64,000 nucleotides of DNA from Gonatopus flavifemur (taxonomy: Eukaryota; Arthropoda; Insecta; Hymenoptera; Dryinidae): contig JAFFJZ010000003.1 of NCBI GenBank assembly GCA_018340375.1, forward strand, positions 14,384,001 to 14,448,000. Reading direction: 5' to 3'. The translations under genes were made by a program, and so were the position numbers. Of the stretch, positions 38,711 to 51,100 are shown piece by piece; position 1 is the first letter of the stretch; each line of letters opens with the position of its first letter. The notes beneath the pieces are model-generated. The model was not told the origin of the DNA. It did not search any database and saw only the letters and a list, made by a program, of their open reading frames with translations.

Positions 38711-38970
38711 TTTTGTGCAATGTTTTGTTGACTGCTTGACAGCTACCGTATATGGCAGTGATATAAGATATCTTAAGATATCTCAGTGCAAGGCATAACG
38801 GTGAAAATGTTTCCTCAAAAAACTAAGTTTAGGCTCTGATCTATGGTGAATTATTATATTACTGTTATTTCGATTTCCAAGCAACGAAGGTGGTATAATT
38901 GCTATACATTTCAATCGCATATGCATGGATTATTTTCACTGACATTCCTGTTCATGTTCATATTCCATTA

Positions 38971-39117
38971 CACTGAGAACCCAATTTCTTAGATTTGAAG
39001 AAAATTCCTTTACCCTCGTTCTAATAAATCTTGTTTCCAATGGAAAAATTTTTCCATGCCGAAAAAGATTTATCCGAATGAGGGTAAAGAAAATTTTCTT
39101 CCAGTTTAAGAAATTGC
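38971..39117. mobile_element. imperfect fold-back element, CACTGAGAAC end
   Basis: A left arm from about 38981 (CCAATTTCTTAGATTTGAAG..) pairs with a right arm ending near 39116, over about 50 bases with mismatches. The left terminus CACTGAGAAC follows TA, but the right terminus lacks the matching CAGTG, so this copy is decayed or truncated. Confidence 0.5.
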
Positions 39118-39710
39118 ATTATTCTTGTTCCATATTCAACTTGATTTCAAGCGTATATATTATTTCATATCGTGCGATTTCAATCTCATATCCCATATCT
39201 CATTGAGTGTCTGTAAATTATTTCTCGATACAAATTTCATGACACTCAATGTGCACTAAGAAATTCGCGGAGAGAAAAATTTTCTCAAGGCTGTATAATT
39301 CATACATACTGTACAGAGTATCCCAGAAAACATTCCACCTATTCAAAAAGGTGATTTCTAAGGCAAAAATATCAACCCTCTCAATAGTGTCGAACGGTGT
39401 CTCCATATAGAGAGGGTTTACTGTATTCTACTTGAAAAAATGCCTTGTTTTCACCTCAGAAGACACCCCTTTTGAAATGAGTGAAATGTTTCCCAAGACA
39501 CCCTCTATATAAAGAATATATATAAAATGTATACAAAGACTATTACTATATATAATTTGTGTACGTTTTCAAATAAAAGGCATTTTGAATAAAATAGAAA
39601 TGATTCGGATATGAGAGATCATATGACGCCATTTCACAGCATTTCCTTGCAATGAAATGAATCAACATTTCAATTATTATTATTATAAGAAAGCAAATAG
39701 AATAAAATGA

Positions 39711-39946
39711 CCCTGGTTAAAAGAACCCATTGATTCTGACCAATTCTCATCAAATTACAATTAAACGTGGACAATGTTCTGACCAAATCTCACCAGTGAT
39801 TTTTCAATGAGATTTGGTCAGAACTTTCATGTGAATCTCGTTGAATCTGCCCAAATCTCACTCAATTACGATTAAACTTGGACAATGTTCTGACCAAATC
39901 TCATTGAATTTCATTTGTCAGATTCAATGGATTCTTTTAACCAGGG
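39711..39946. mobile_element. 236-bp CCCTGG element, copy 2
   Basis: Starts CCCTGGTTAAAAGAACCCAT and ends with the inverse of CCCTGGTTAAAAGAATCCAT, a terminal repeat of about 29 bases. GA flanks both sides. The interior carries GACCAAATCTCA and its inverse several times. It has the same length as the copy 4.3 kb to the left. Confidence 0.8.
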
Positions 39947-41690
39947 GAAGTAAAAAGTATACTTTGAATGCGTTATCTAGGGAGTCACTTTAATGAAATA
40001 AATAGGTCATGTTGAAAATTGTCAATGCGATAAACTATAGTTTATGTATGGCGTTCACAGATCTCTCAGACTCCCTTGAGAAATTTCTTCTCTACTTTCT
40101 AAATTCGAATCAGATACCCCGTGTGTTCGTTAAATTTGTTCCCTTAAAAATTATTTTCATTAATGTATTTATACAGTATGTATTAAACAAATTGAATAAT
40201 CAATTTGAAAATAATACATGTGAACGTGTGATATTTGTTTGATAAACATTTATACACACCGACATACATACAAACGCCACCCTTATTTATCTTCTCATAA
40301 ATTGTGCGACCAAAAGTGTTTCAAATAAATTTTCCCATAAATAATTCTTTCAAGGGGTGATTCTCCCCTGATGAGTGAAAAATTGAATTTCTGTTTTTTT
40401 ATTGATTCGCTGTTCTATTTATTAAATCGTATTCCTTGCAGATTTCAAATTGATTCCCGCGTAAAATGATTTTTCTAAAGGAGAATACCCTCTTAAAAAA
40501 GAATATCGGACATTTTCCTCATCCGATATCAGCCCAGCATTTTGAGAAACGTCCAGAGGAATTGTTTTTAAATTATGAAAAGATAAATCGTATATATGTA
40601 TATTCAAAATACGTGAGTGACTCCAGAAACGAGATATGTCAAGTCACAGCACTGGGAAAGGGTCACTCACAGAGTTGCACCCAGAGTGGTATACATATAT
40701 ATATACATACATACATAGCATAATGAGTTGAAGAGAGATGACTAGGCACACATGCGAATGAGCATACAAATCGTTATATGTATGTATATACATCTATATG
40801 GCACAGGAAATAATGAAACCCCCTGTCGAAAGGTCTCACAAAAATACTGACCCTAGTTGATAGCCATCTAAGCTTGGAACAACGTTGATCCGGTGCTAAT
40901 TTCTACTAAAGGATACATTGTGAGAAATACTTGAATCCCTTCTATCCTCGAGTACAAGGAAATTCCAAACTTTCGTATAGAGAATTAATTTCCCCATAAG
41001 ATATATATGAAAAATACCATTTCCTTCTGGATTTTGCGGTAAATGTGTAGGAATTTTTCGAATATTTATGAAAAATCATCCATCCTGGTGTATGCCATTA
41101 ATCACTTCACGAAACAGTGTGGAAAAATTTTTCAAGGCTTATAACGATCCAAAGAATCGTGGAAATTATTTCTACCAGAATTGTAAGAACATTTCATCAG
41201 ATAATTGTATCAGACCTTTCCAAGAGGATGTATGAACCTTTTTACACATGTAATAATAATAATCAACGATATCATTTGGCTATTCCATAGCCATATAATG
41301 GAATAATCTATAAATGACTTAGTCAATTATATATATATGTAAATATATTAATAATAATAATGATAAAAATCTCTAGTCACTTGAAAATGACCTTCAAATA
41401 GACTATCTCTTAATCATAATGATTGAGTTTTTAAAAACAGTTAAAACGCTGTAATTCGCTCCTTGAGCAAATCCCTATGATTTCCTTCGTATAGGATAAT
41501 TTTAATCATCCTATCTTAAATCTTGGCATCATACGAATCTATTATTTACATACATGACTTTCTTCTCGTCCTCTTCATCGCCATGTTTTTCTTTTTGGAA
41601 TGGGGATGATATATTAAAATTACGTTCCATGACATTCACGGTGAATTTGGCTTATTGCTTTGTTTCGGTTCGAATGTTCGCGACGGTGCT
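39947..41690. other. intergenic stretch downstream of the transporter
   Basis: AT-rich, with TATATACATACATA repeats near 40690-40717. It probably includes the transporter 3' UTR at its right edge. No gene is recognised. Confidence 0.6.
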
Positions 41691-42128
41691 TTAAGATTTG
41701 ACCGCGCTACCCGAGGAACCGTAATTGATAGGAGGAGAAGCTTTTATACCGTTAAGTTCGTCCTGAATCTGCTGCAGGCTCTTACCTTTGGTTTCCGGTA
41801 GGAGGAATAATGTGAAACAAATACTGAGACCACAACATATAGCGAATACCCAAAAAGTTGTATGCATCCCGCCGAAGGCCTTTTCAATATTGCTCGAAAA
41901 TTTAGTTATGAAAAAGGCTAAAAGCCAGCATATGCTGACGGTTATACCGGACGCTTTAGATTTGACATTGGACGCAAACATTTCACCCATGACCGTCCAT
42001 GGCAAGGGACCCCAACCGACGCTGTACGAAGAAATGTAGATCATCAGGGCTACCACTGGCAACCAACCGATCGAACTCACGTCTTCCCCTCTGCTGTCTT
42101 TCAAGTAGAAGAAGAGACCCAATGCGCT
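41691..42128 (-). CDS. sugar transporter terminal exon E (TM9-TM12, stop)
   Basis: Starts SALGLFFYLKDSRGED after ATGTTACAG. It contains YSVGWGPLPWTVMGEMFASN, the last helices, LLPETKGKSLQQIQDEL, and a short tail ending SAVKS and TAA at 41691-41693. An ATTAAA-type poly(A) signal may lie at 41501-41506 (minus strand), with low certainty. Confidence 0.95.
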   Translation of the reverse strand, partial: SALGLFFYLKDSRGEDVSSIGWLPVVALMIYISSYSVGWGPLPWTVMGEMFASNVKSKASGITVSICWLLAFFITKFSSNIEKAFGGMHTTFWVFAICCGLSICFTLFLLPETKGKSLQQIQDELNGIKASPPINYGSSGSAVKS

Positions 42129-45100
42129 CTGTAACATGAGAAAATATATTTGATTATAACATATTCCATCGTGTCGCTATAGGAAAGTTGAAAATTCAAA
42201 GAATCTGTTTGAGAATAAGAAATACTGGAAAAAAGTGTGGCTTAAATTGACTGAAATCCAATCTTTTCCATTCTGTCGGCAATTGTTTTTTGTGTTGACT
42301 TTACAGTCGAAATAGGCTTCGTCCTGGCTACGTCTTGGATTCAATATTTGTGCTCATTTAGCAAAGCAGATTTTTCGGAATCGCTGTTTCAGCAAGAATT
42401 TTGCTCTGCGTGTATGAAACTGAACTCTGAATTCAAAATTTTCTTTTTACAGTCAAGTGAGAATGTGAAGAATCTTTTTCCAATGTCCTCCAAATTTTTT
42501 ATACGAGCCATATATACATCAACTTCAGATCGTAAATCAGTTCAAACGCTACTCCATTTATCTCACAATTACACACTGACCATCATTGCCACATTATCGT
42601 TAATTGGAATTCATCTAGATTCTATCTGTCCTCTTCCTCAAATCAAGATTCTGCATATACATATATCGTATACGTATAGTCACATCAAATTGACCAGCTT
42701 TTGCACCTGCATCAGCGGAACTGACGTAACAGTGTTTCATTTTTCCCCGCACATGACAAGCGTATTTTACACGTTCATTAAATGCATTCCAACCATTTCA
42801 ATCGGTCGCGTGATGAATACCACTACTGCTAAACTCACTCGAACTTGGTCATTCGATGAATTCATTGTCTATTATTCCGATGGCAATGTGATATCTTATT
42901 GTCATACCGTGTGTAAGGTCATTAAAAGAAGGGAGAAATACATGAAAAATCACACAGAAAATGAGGGGAAAAAAGAGAGATCGAACGGAAGATGATATAC
43001 GATGATGAGTCTTCTTCCAAGACAGCGACTGACCTCGTTGCACCTGTGTATATAGTTCGCACGTGTCTTTGGAATTCAGATTCAATGAATTGTGTGTTAT
43101 GAGAATACTATCGTCATATTTTACTTTGTCGCACGTAAAATTTATATCGTATTCGTGTGCAGAATTATTAAATACGTGATTTTTTTCTCAAATTGCTTAG
43201 ACAGTTTTATGAACGGATAAAAACATTGTTATCGAGTGACAAAGAATCTTCTTTTTACACTTTTCGATATTCGATAACAGTTTTTATTGAAATTTAAGTA
43301 GAATTTGTACTGATGTTGCAATTTACTATCATTCCTCGCTATTGATTTCATTATCATTGTACTTGGAATTTTGAAATGGCTCAACAACGCAGTATTTTAA
43401 CAGAATTTTTTGTAGAATGATTATGTGTACCGTGTCATCTACATATATGATCAGTGAACTTGAATTTGAATCTTATTTCATTCTCATGATCCGGGAAAAT
43501 ACATGTCGTATTAAAATGCAAACGTCGAGTACACAGTGATAATGATTAACAAATCATTATTGTATGATATTCCAAATTCTGCTATCAATAGAATCGTATA
43601 TTGATATTGAAGAAATTCAATTCCACACTGAGTGGAGAAATCAATTTTATGGAAATTAACTATATTATTTTTGTAATTGTCATGATACTTCAGGAGATAA
43701 ATACCATTTTATTGTTGAAAAACAGGTTCATTACCCTTAGCCCTTAACATATGAGAAAGTATTTTCCACCTTTGTACGGTTGACTTCATTTTTCACTATT
43801 TTACAGATGGAAAATATACGAAATGATGGCGATTTTTACATTCTATTTTTCCCAGTGCAAATTAACGCGAACAAGTATAAACAAATTATGTTTATGATTC
43901 AACTTCAATAAATTTCGCTGTAACATTGAAGAATTCAGAACTAAGAGATCTAAGTTTTTTTCTGTTTTTAATCGACGTTTCAATGCCATAGAAATTGTTA
44001 TCTGTCGGAGAAAGCATTGATGATGAACAATGATATATCTTCGCGGAAAATGAAATGATTATTTCATGTAATCGATATTTAGAATACGTTGGATAACAAA
44101 ATACTTTGAAAGTGTTGGAATGAAAAATTGTAACATTTGGCCTTGAGAGGAACAAAAACGGGTAACAGAGATTTGGAACAGTGATCGATCTCATTCAATT
44201 ACTGTTAATTGTGAAAAATCATCGGACGATCAATTAAATGTGAAATCTCTCTTTTATCTCAATTTTATTCGTTGACTTTTTTATAGGAAATGTAATAAGA
44301 GTAATTATTCGGTTCATTGTATGTATATATATGCAATGATTCATTGCAAGCCACAAGATTTTAAATATCAGAAATTAATCACATTTACATACAAATAGGT
44401 CAATATTGGACCTGTTGAATGAATTGATCGCGGTATTTTTGAATATTAAAAGATAAGATTGCGGATAAAAAAAAATATCCAAGTTATACGGAGAAAAAGA
44501 AGGAACACATTTGTATTATATCTCGCCTTTGACTATCCATAATACCAACAGTATACAGCAACTATTGTAATGTTGCACGAAGAAAATATCCCCTGCATTT
44601 TATTGTTGCGATTGATCGTTGCATTGAATTCTAAATTTATAAGATCACAAGTGAGAACATGAAAGATTGTATGTTGATTAATTAAATTTTGTGATACAGG
44701 CACAATGAAAAGCAAAACAATCACGGGAATGCTCGACAAACGTTCTTCTCTGCGACCAGATTCAGTTATTTTGAGATACAAAACAAGGAGCATAACCATT
44801 TCTAATTCCATTTATAATTCTAGACGCTTGCTAGGGCTTTGTTCGCCTAGTTGACCTTCATTCTAAATATTTCAATAGATACAAAGTGAGAAACTTGCAA
44901 TTGTTTTTTATGTAAATTCATTGTTAAAAAATCGCAGAAAATTGATTCGAAGAGGAATGTGAGAAATGGTCGTGATAGTTTATTGTCAGAAGACTCGAGC
45001 TGTATGATTGCGATTATTACCATTATACTGTACTGCCATTACTTCATTCACGATAAGTTTGTTTCATTATGCAACGTGAATTATTGCTGTGATAACCCAT

Positions 45101-48100
45101 CGTAGGAGGTGGATATTTCACAAGTTCAATACTATTCTTCGAATTGAAATTTGAATGATGAAACAATGAATTCAAATGACAGGTATGTCACATAAATTTG
45201 AATTCTTTTATACCTGTCCTGTAATACTCGTACAGTAAAGAATAACAGCATTTTTTCACAAAACAAATACATGAATGACGTAAAATTATCACTGCCTATA
45301 TAGATAAGAAAAGAATTTTTGACGTTATATAAGAAATAAATTGATATCTATGAAGCTAGGATTTCCATGATTGTCATAATCTTACGATAATTTGAAAAAA
45401 AATGAAGCATTCAACTCCGAAATATCCAATTATTGGATAAGATATGAAAATAATTGTTTTGTGAGTCAGTGTTGTAAAGTGAATGATTTATAAATTTGTG
45501 TTTCTTATATCAGAAAATTGTCTTCCACTTACCAAAGTTAGAGTCTCTCCGATACCAGACAATACAAGCAACACCCTTCTTCCGAGTCTGTCGACGATCA
45601 ATGGAGTGACCGCGGATGCTAATACTTGTACGATACCAACGATAATGGTAGAAATCGAAGGATCCATCGACGTTCCAGCCTCTTTGAAAATATTTTCCAT
45701 GTAAAACAGAACGACGTTTATTCCAGTGAACTGCTGAAATGATGCCAAAGCACACGTGAACACGAGAGCCTTGAAATTGGACTTGACTTTGAACAAATCG
45801 GATATCGAAGCCTCTTGCCTGAAAGCTTCCTCAACTGCAGCCTAGGACACACAAAGAAATCAAAGTTCATTAAAACGATGTATGGAAGAAAATTCTTCAT
45901 TGGATCGATAGAAAAATAGGAACCGAAGTTTTTTCAATTTTGTTCAAAGATAAATAGAGATGCTGATGTTATTTTGCGCGCAAACAAAATTGTAAACGAT
46001 GGAGCTGAGAATTGAGTAATCGGTAATGGTCATTGAGTAACCAATGAATTACGTCAAAGCTTCAAAATGACAAATATCGTGCAAGCAAATTGCACATATG
46101 GCTTAAGTCGGATGTTCTTTTTCATTCGCTCGTTCATTCGATTGATGATCATAGTAATAACGTATGAAGTTTGATAAAGAGGAACGAGTTTTGATTGCTG
46201 TATACATTATATACATATACGTTTATAATATCGTGACATAACGTAGTGGAACTTATCGAAAAAACAACACCCCAGCAATAAGTTTCAATCTACATAATTT
46301 GTTCGACTAAATATTGATAATTTACAGTGGAATTTATATTTCAATGTAAAGTACATTGAAGAAAGTGTATCTAAGTTCAATCGTGATATATCGTACTTTG
46401 GACACTGCAAATTGTGTGACATAAGTGTAAAGTAGTTGAGCTTCGAAAAACAAATTTTGCAATGCGATTACTTGGCGTCAAACAAATGAATATACGCCAA
46501 ATATTGTCGTCATCTATTTTCATTACCTTTGATCAACACGCAAGAGAGTCATTCACCGACTGCATAAATCGTCGGTTAATTAATCTGTTTGCATGAGGAA
46601 TCGAAATATCGATCGATAATTTGGATGTTTGAATCAATTAGAATGATTATCAATCTTCCATGAAAAAAACATCGGTAAATTTGAAAAGAGCAAAGAAATG
46701 CGGTGTAGTTTCAACAATAGCGTTTGTTGTAATGTTGATTTAAAATTATAACAAAACTAATTATTTACTGTTATTACTGTTGGCAATTCTATCGAGTTTA
46801 TTAAGCTATAAAGTAGTTGATAATAATTCACATATCTGTGCAAGAATTCTTTATCCACAGATATTTTTGGTATATAGTAAACATCATAACGCGTATATAT
46901 ACTTGATGTTCATTCGCGTTCGACGCAAACGTCATTTGTTTGTTGGATATTTAGAATGGAATTATGCTTATTAAAATCTCTACATGCGACTCAGATAATT
47001 GAATCCACTTTCTAGTGAATGTTCTAATTCAAAAGTGGAAAAAAGTAATGGAATGAAGAGAAAGAGAGGGAATCAATAGAAACCCTGGTAAAAAAACCTC
47101 TCTGAATCTCTCTGAAAATTTCACGTTTCAGAGAGATTCAGGGAGAATCAGAGAAATTCAGAGCAATTCAGAGTGGTTCAGAGGATTTCAGAGACGAGTC
47201 GATTGAGAGAACTTATGCTTTGAATTTTTCAGAAGGATTCAGAAAAATTCAGAGGAACTCAGAGAGATGCAGGGAAATTCAGAGAGGAATTAATTCAGCT
47301 AAATTTTTGGTTCAGGATTCCAGAGGTATTCAGGGAATATCAGAGACTCACAGAGACAGATGAATGAGGAAAAATTGTGCGTGGGATTTTTCAGAAAGAT
47401 TCAGAGAGATTCAGGAGAATTCATGGAGATGCGGGGGAAGTCTGGAAAATTCAGAGAGGAATAAATTCAGTAAAATCTTGGTCCTGCATTTCAGAGGCTT
47501 TCTGGAAGTTTTAGAAACTTCCAGAGACAGATACATTAAGAAAAATTGTGCGTGGAACTTTTTAGAAATATTCAGAGGAATTTAGAGAGTTTCAGAGTAA
47601 TTCAGAGAGACTCACAGTAATTCAGAGAAATTCAGAGAGGAATTAATTCAGTAAAATTTTTGGTTCAGGATTTCAGAAGTATTCAGGGAATTTCAGAGAC
47701 TCGCAGAGACATGTGAATTTGGGAAAATATGTGCATAGAGCTTTTCAGGAATATTCAGAAGAATTTGAAAAGGTTCAGCGTAATTCAGAGAAATTAATTC
47801 AGCTAAATTTTTGGTTCAGGATTTCAGAGGTATTCAGGAAGTGTCAGAGACTCACAGAGACAGGTGAATTAGGAAAAATTGTCCGTGAGATTTTTCAGAA
47901 AAATTCAGAGAGATTCAGAGGAATTTAGAGAGATCCGGGGGGGGGTCTGGGAAATTCAGAGAGGAATGAATTCAGAACAATTCTGGGTCCTGCATTTTAG
48001 AGGCTTTCTAGAAGTTTCAGAGACTTCCAGAGGAAGGTAAATTAAGAAAAATTGTGCGTGGAATTTTTTAGAAATATTCAGGGTAATCCAGAGAGATTCA

Positions 48101-51100
48101 CAGAAATTCAGAAAAATTCAGAGGAATTCAGAGGAAGCTTTGAAATCTGAATACATTAGATTCCGGGACATTTAGAGGGATGAAGAGAGATTCGGAAGAA
48201 TTCAGAGGAAGCTTTGAAATCTGAATACATTAGATTCCGGGAGAATCAGAGAAATTTAGAGACATTCAGGTGAATTCAGAGGGAGCTTTGAAATTTAAAT
48301 ATATAAAATTCTGAGGGATTCAGTGATATACGGAAAGATTCAGAGAAAGTTGAAAAATTCAGAGCGTATCACTATCGGAAAAATCTCTAACTTTCTCTGA
48401 ATTACTCTGGAATTACTCTGACTCTCTCTGAAATTTGTGCCAAAATATAGAGAGATTCAGAGAAATTCAGAGAGATTTCAGAGAGATTCAGAGAGATTTT
48501 TTTTACCAGGGAAAAGTTGGAATACTTGAAAATGTCTCTAACATTCAGTTCCAATGTCTTACTGGATTCGAAATAACTCTTCGAGTTTGAGTACCATTTT
48601 TTTTTCTTTGACGTCCTATCACAATGGTATAGACCAATCTTGATTGAAATCTTTTGTCCCGTTTCAATGATCAGAATATTGAAATATGGCAATGAGAAAC
48701 ATGAGAAATAAATTTTAAAAACGATTTCACATCGCGGTTATGATTTTAAACATCCAGATAACAAATTCGTTCGGATAAATAGAAAATTCACACCGTGGAG
48801 TGTTGACATTCTTTATGTTTTCAACGCTGTTATCAATAATTGATATGGGACAGTGGAAATAATGGATCCAATTGCACAAAAAATGGTGAAGATTAATTAT
48901 ATATTAATGAAATATGTGAAAATTGTAAAATACATAACGGACATTGATCTGAGGAACGATTCAATGTTATTCAAACTAATTGTATGAAAACTTGGAGAGT
49001 TCTAAAATATTCCCTTCAAATTCATTTTCTCTCTTTTTGTAAAGTATGAAATATGACAATTCGATCGTACGATTGCAAAATTTGAAAATGAATGAATAAA
49101 ATCTTTTATATTTGTTACTGAAACATCACTAATAATTATCAGTGATGATGTTTAGCACTCTTGCAAAGAAAGCAGCAAATAAGTGATCCAGTGCGTTCAA
49201 TATAATATCAATCAATTTCAAAGTATCGTGATTGACACCTTTGTGTTATTAAAATTCTATTTATTTAAATGTAAATCAACGCGTAATGAACTAATTTCAT
49301 GAATCAGAATTAATAACTCTAAAAACAAAACCACAAGGATTCGATACTTTTATAGAAGTATAGCAACCTCAAGGAACAATATTATTTCTAATATCCAACA
49401 GAAAATTATTTGATAAAACTGGATTCCCACACTTGTTGGATATGGGCAAAGAACAGCACGTTTTTCACTTCTTGCGAGTATCATAAGAAAATATTACTAG
49501 GAAGTGAAAGAGAGATGACTCGTGACGTCTGACACGTGACAGATTCGTTTGTTACAAGACGTGTTTAATGATACCGGTTATTGCAAGCTTCGTTTGTCCG
49601 AGGGTCGTGTTATGTTGGCATTTGGGATCAAGAAACGGCCTTACCCGCGGCCTCGTTCGATGAACGTGACCTGCTCGACAATACGATATAATATCACTTT
49701 ATATTATACATACATAACAACCAATACAATCTCGTATCCCATCAAATAACTGTGCACACGTACACGCGCGTACACGCGTTCACTGTAATAATCGATTGTT
49801 ATGATTTCACAAGGAATCGACTAATTATAAGAATAGGAAAATGCTAATCTCTTACGGAAAAAAAATTATTATCATTATAAAAGTATCATTTATATTCTCT
49901 TCGGTTCTCGAACAGCTTAGACTTCCCGCTTCTTGTTTTCCCTTCCTCTTTCGAATCAAGGAAGTAAAAGAAGAATCATCAAAATTCCATTCGAAATCTT
50001 TTGTTGTATTTAAGAGAGGAAATATACGATGAAATTGTTAAACTGCAAGATGTAGAGTCGAATCAAGATGATGCAGATTGATTTTCCTGTTAGTTTTACA
50101 GGGAAACCAGTGCTGTGATATATCACATGTCTTTTCAAATCATGAATATTTTTGCTTTAACTCGTGCCATGAACAATATGAACATGTATCTTATATTTTT
50201 GCTATTTGGAAATATTTTGATATGATAATTTCTGATTCTTTCCAATAAACACACACACACACGTTATTTCAACGTTGAAAGAACGTTAGACTTTCAAACG
50301 AACGTCAGTCGTTGATTTCATAACGTTGATTTTTAGTTGAAATTTGATAGGGAAATAGACGACCAGGAATTACGTTTTGATGACGTATAATTGAAACTAT
50401 TATTACTAAATATTCAAAAATAACCATCAAACGACGTCCTCAAAAAACGTGTTTCGAACGGGTTTGAATCACGCGTTTAAAATGTGTTTATAACACCTTG
50501 TGTTTGATATTGAATGAAAAGTTTTCAAAAAAAAATTTGTTGGATCCAATTCACGTTTTAAAACCATCATTAGGACACGTTAATATTTGACATCTTTTAA
50601 ACGATGTTCAAACCGTTGATATGACGTTATTTTATGGTTAAAAAACACGTGATCTGCCGCGACATTTTTACGTTGAATCAACGCAAGAATATCACTAATT
50701 CACGACATGTGGTTATTGACTGTTTTTGACGTTTTTAAAACGTGCGTGTGTTTACTGGGTTATTGACTTGTTCTTTTTTATTCTCATTGATTGGGGAATA
50801 GAGGTAAAACTATACACGTGTATTCATGATAGCGAATGGAATATAGATAATGCTCTCATGCTAGTTCAAAATTTCCAAAACACATGCATACTTTACACAC
50901 ATGGGAAAACCCATTGAATCAATCCATCACAGTATTCCATTAAATAGCATGGCCAATGAGAAAAGTGAAGTAATTCTAAAATTGTTCACTGTGATCTGCT
51001 GTATTATAATTAACCATAATAATTGATAATAGATTGATTACCCTGTGGTTCATGTTGTATTGAAATAATTTTGAAACCTTTTGTGACGAAGAACTGAATT

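Noticed and set aside
41788..42039. 83-codon plus-strand frame
   Set aside because: Antisense shadow of the transporter terminal exon, which has clear sugar-porter motifs on the minus strand.
47364..47928. Two repeated plus-strand frames (73 and 71 codons) resembling each other
   Set aside because: They are by-products of the TTCAGAGAGA array, whose units keep similar frames. No start context or domain.
47083..48511. Regular repeat array considered as CRISPR-like
   Set aside because: Repeats are degenerate and contiguous, there are no unique spacers, and the host genome is eukaryotic.
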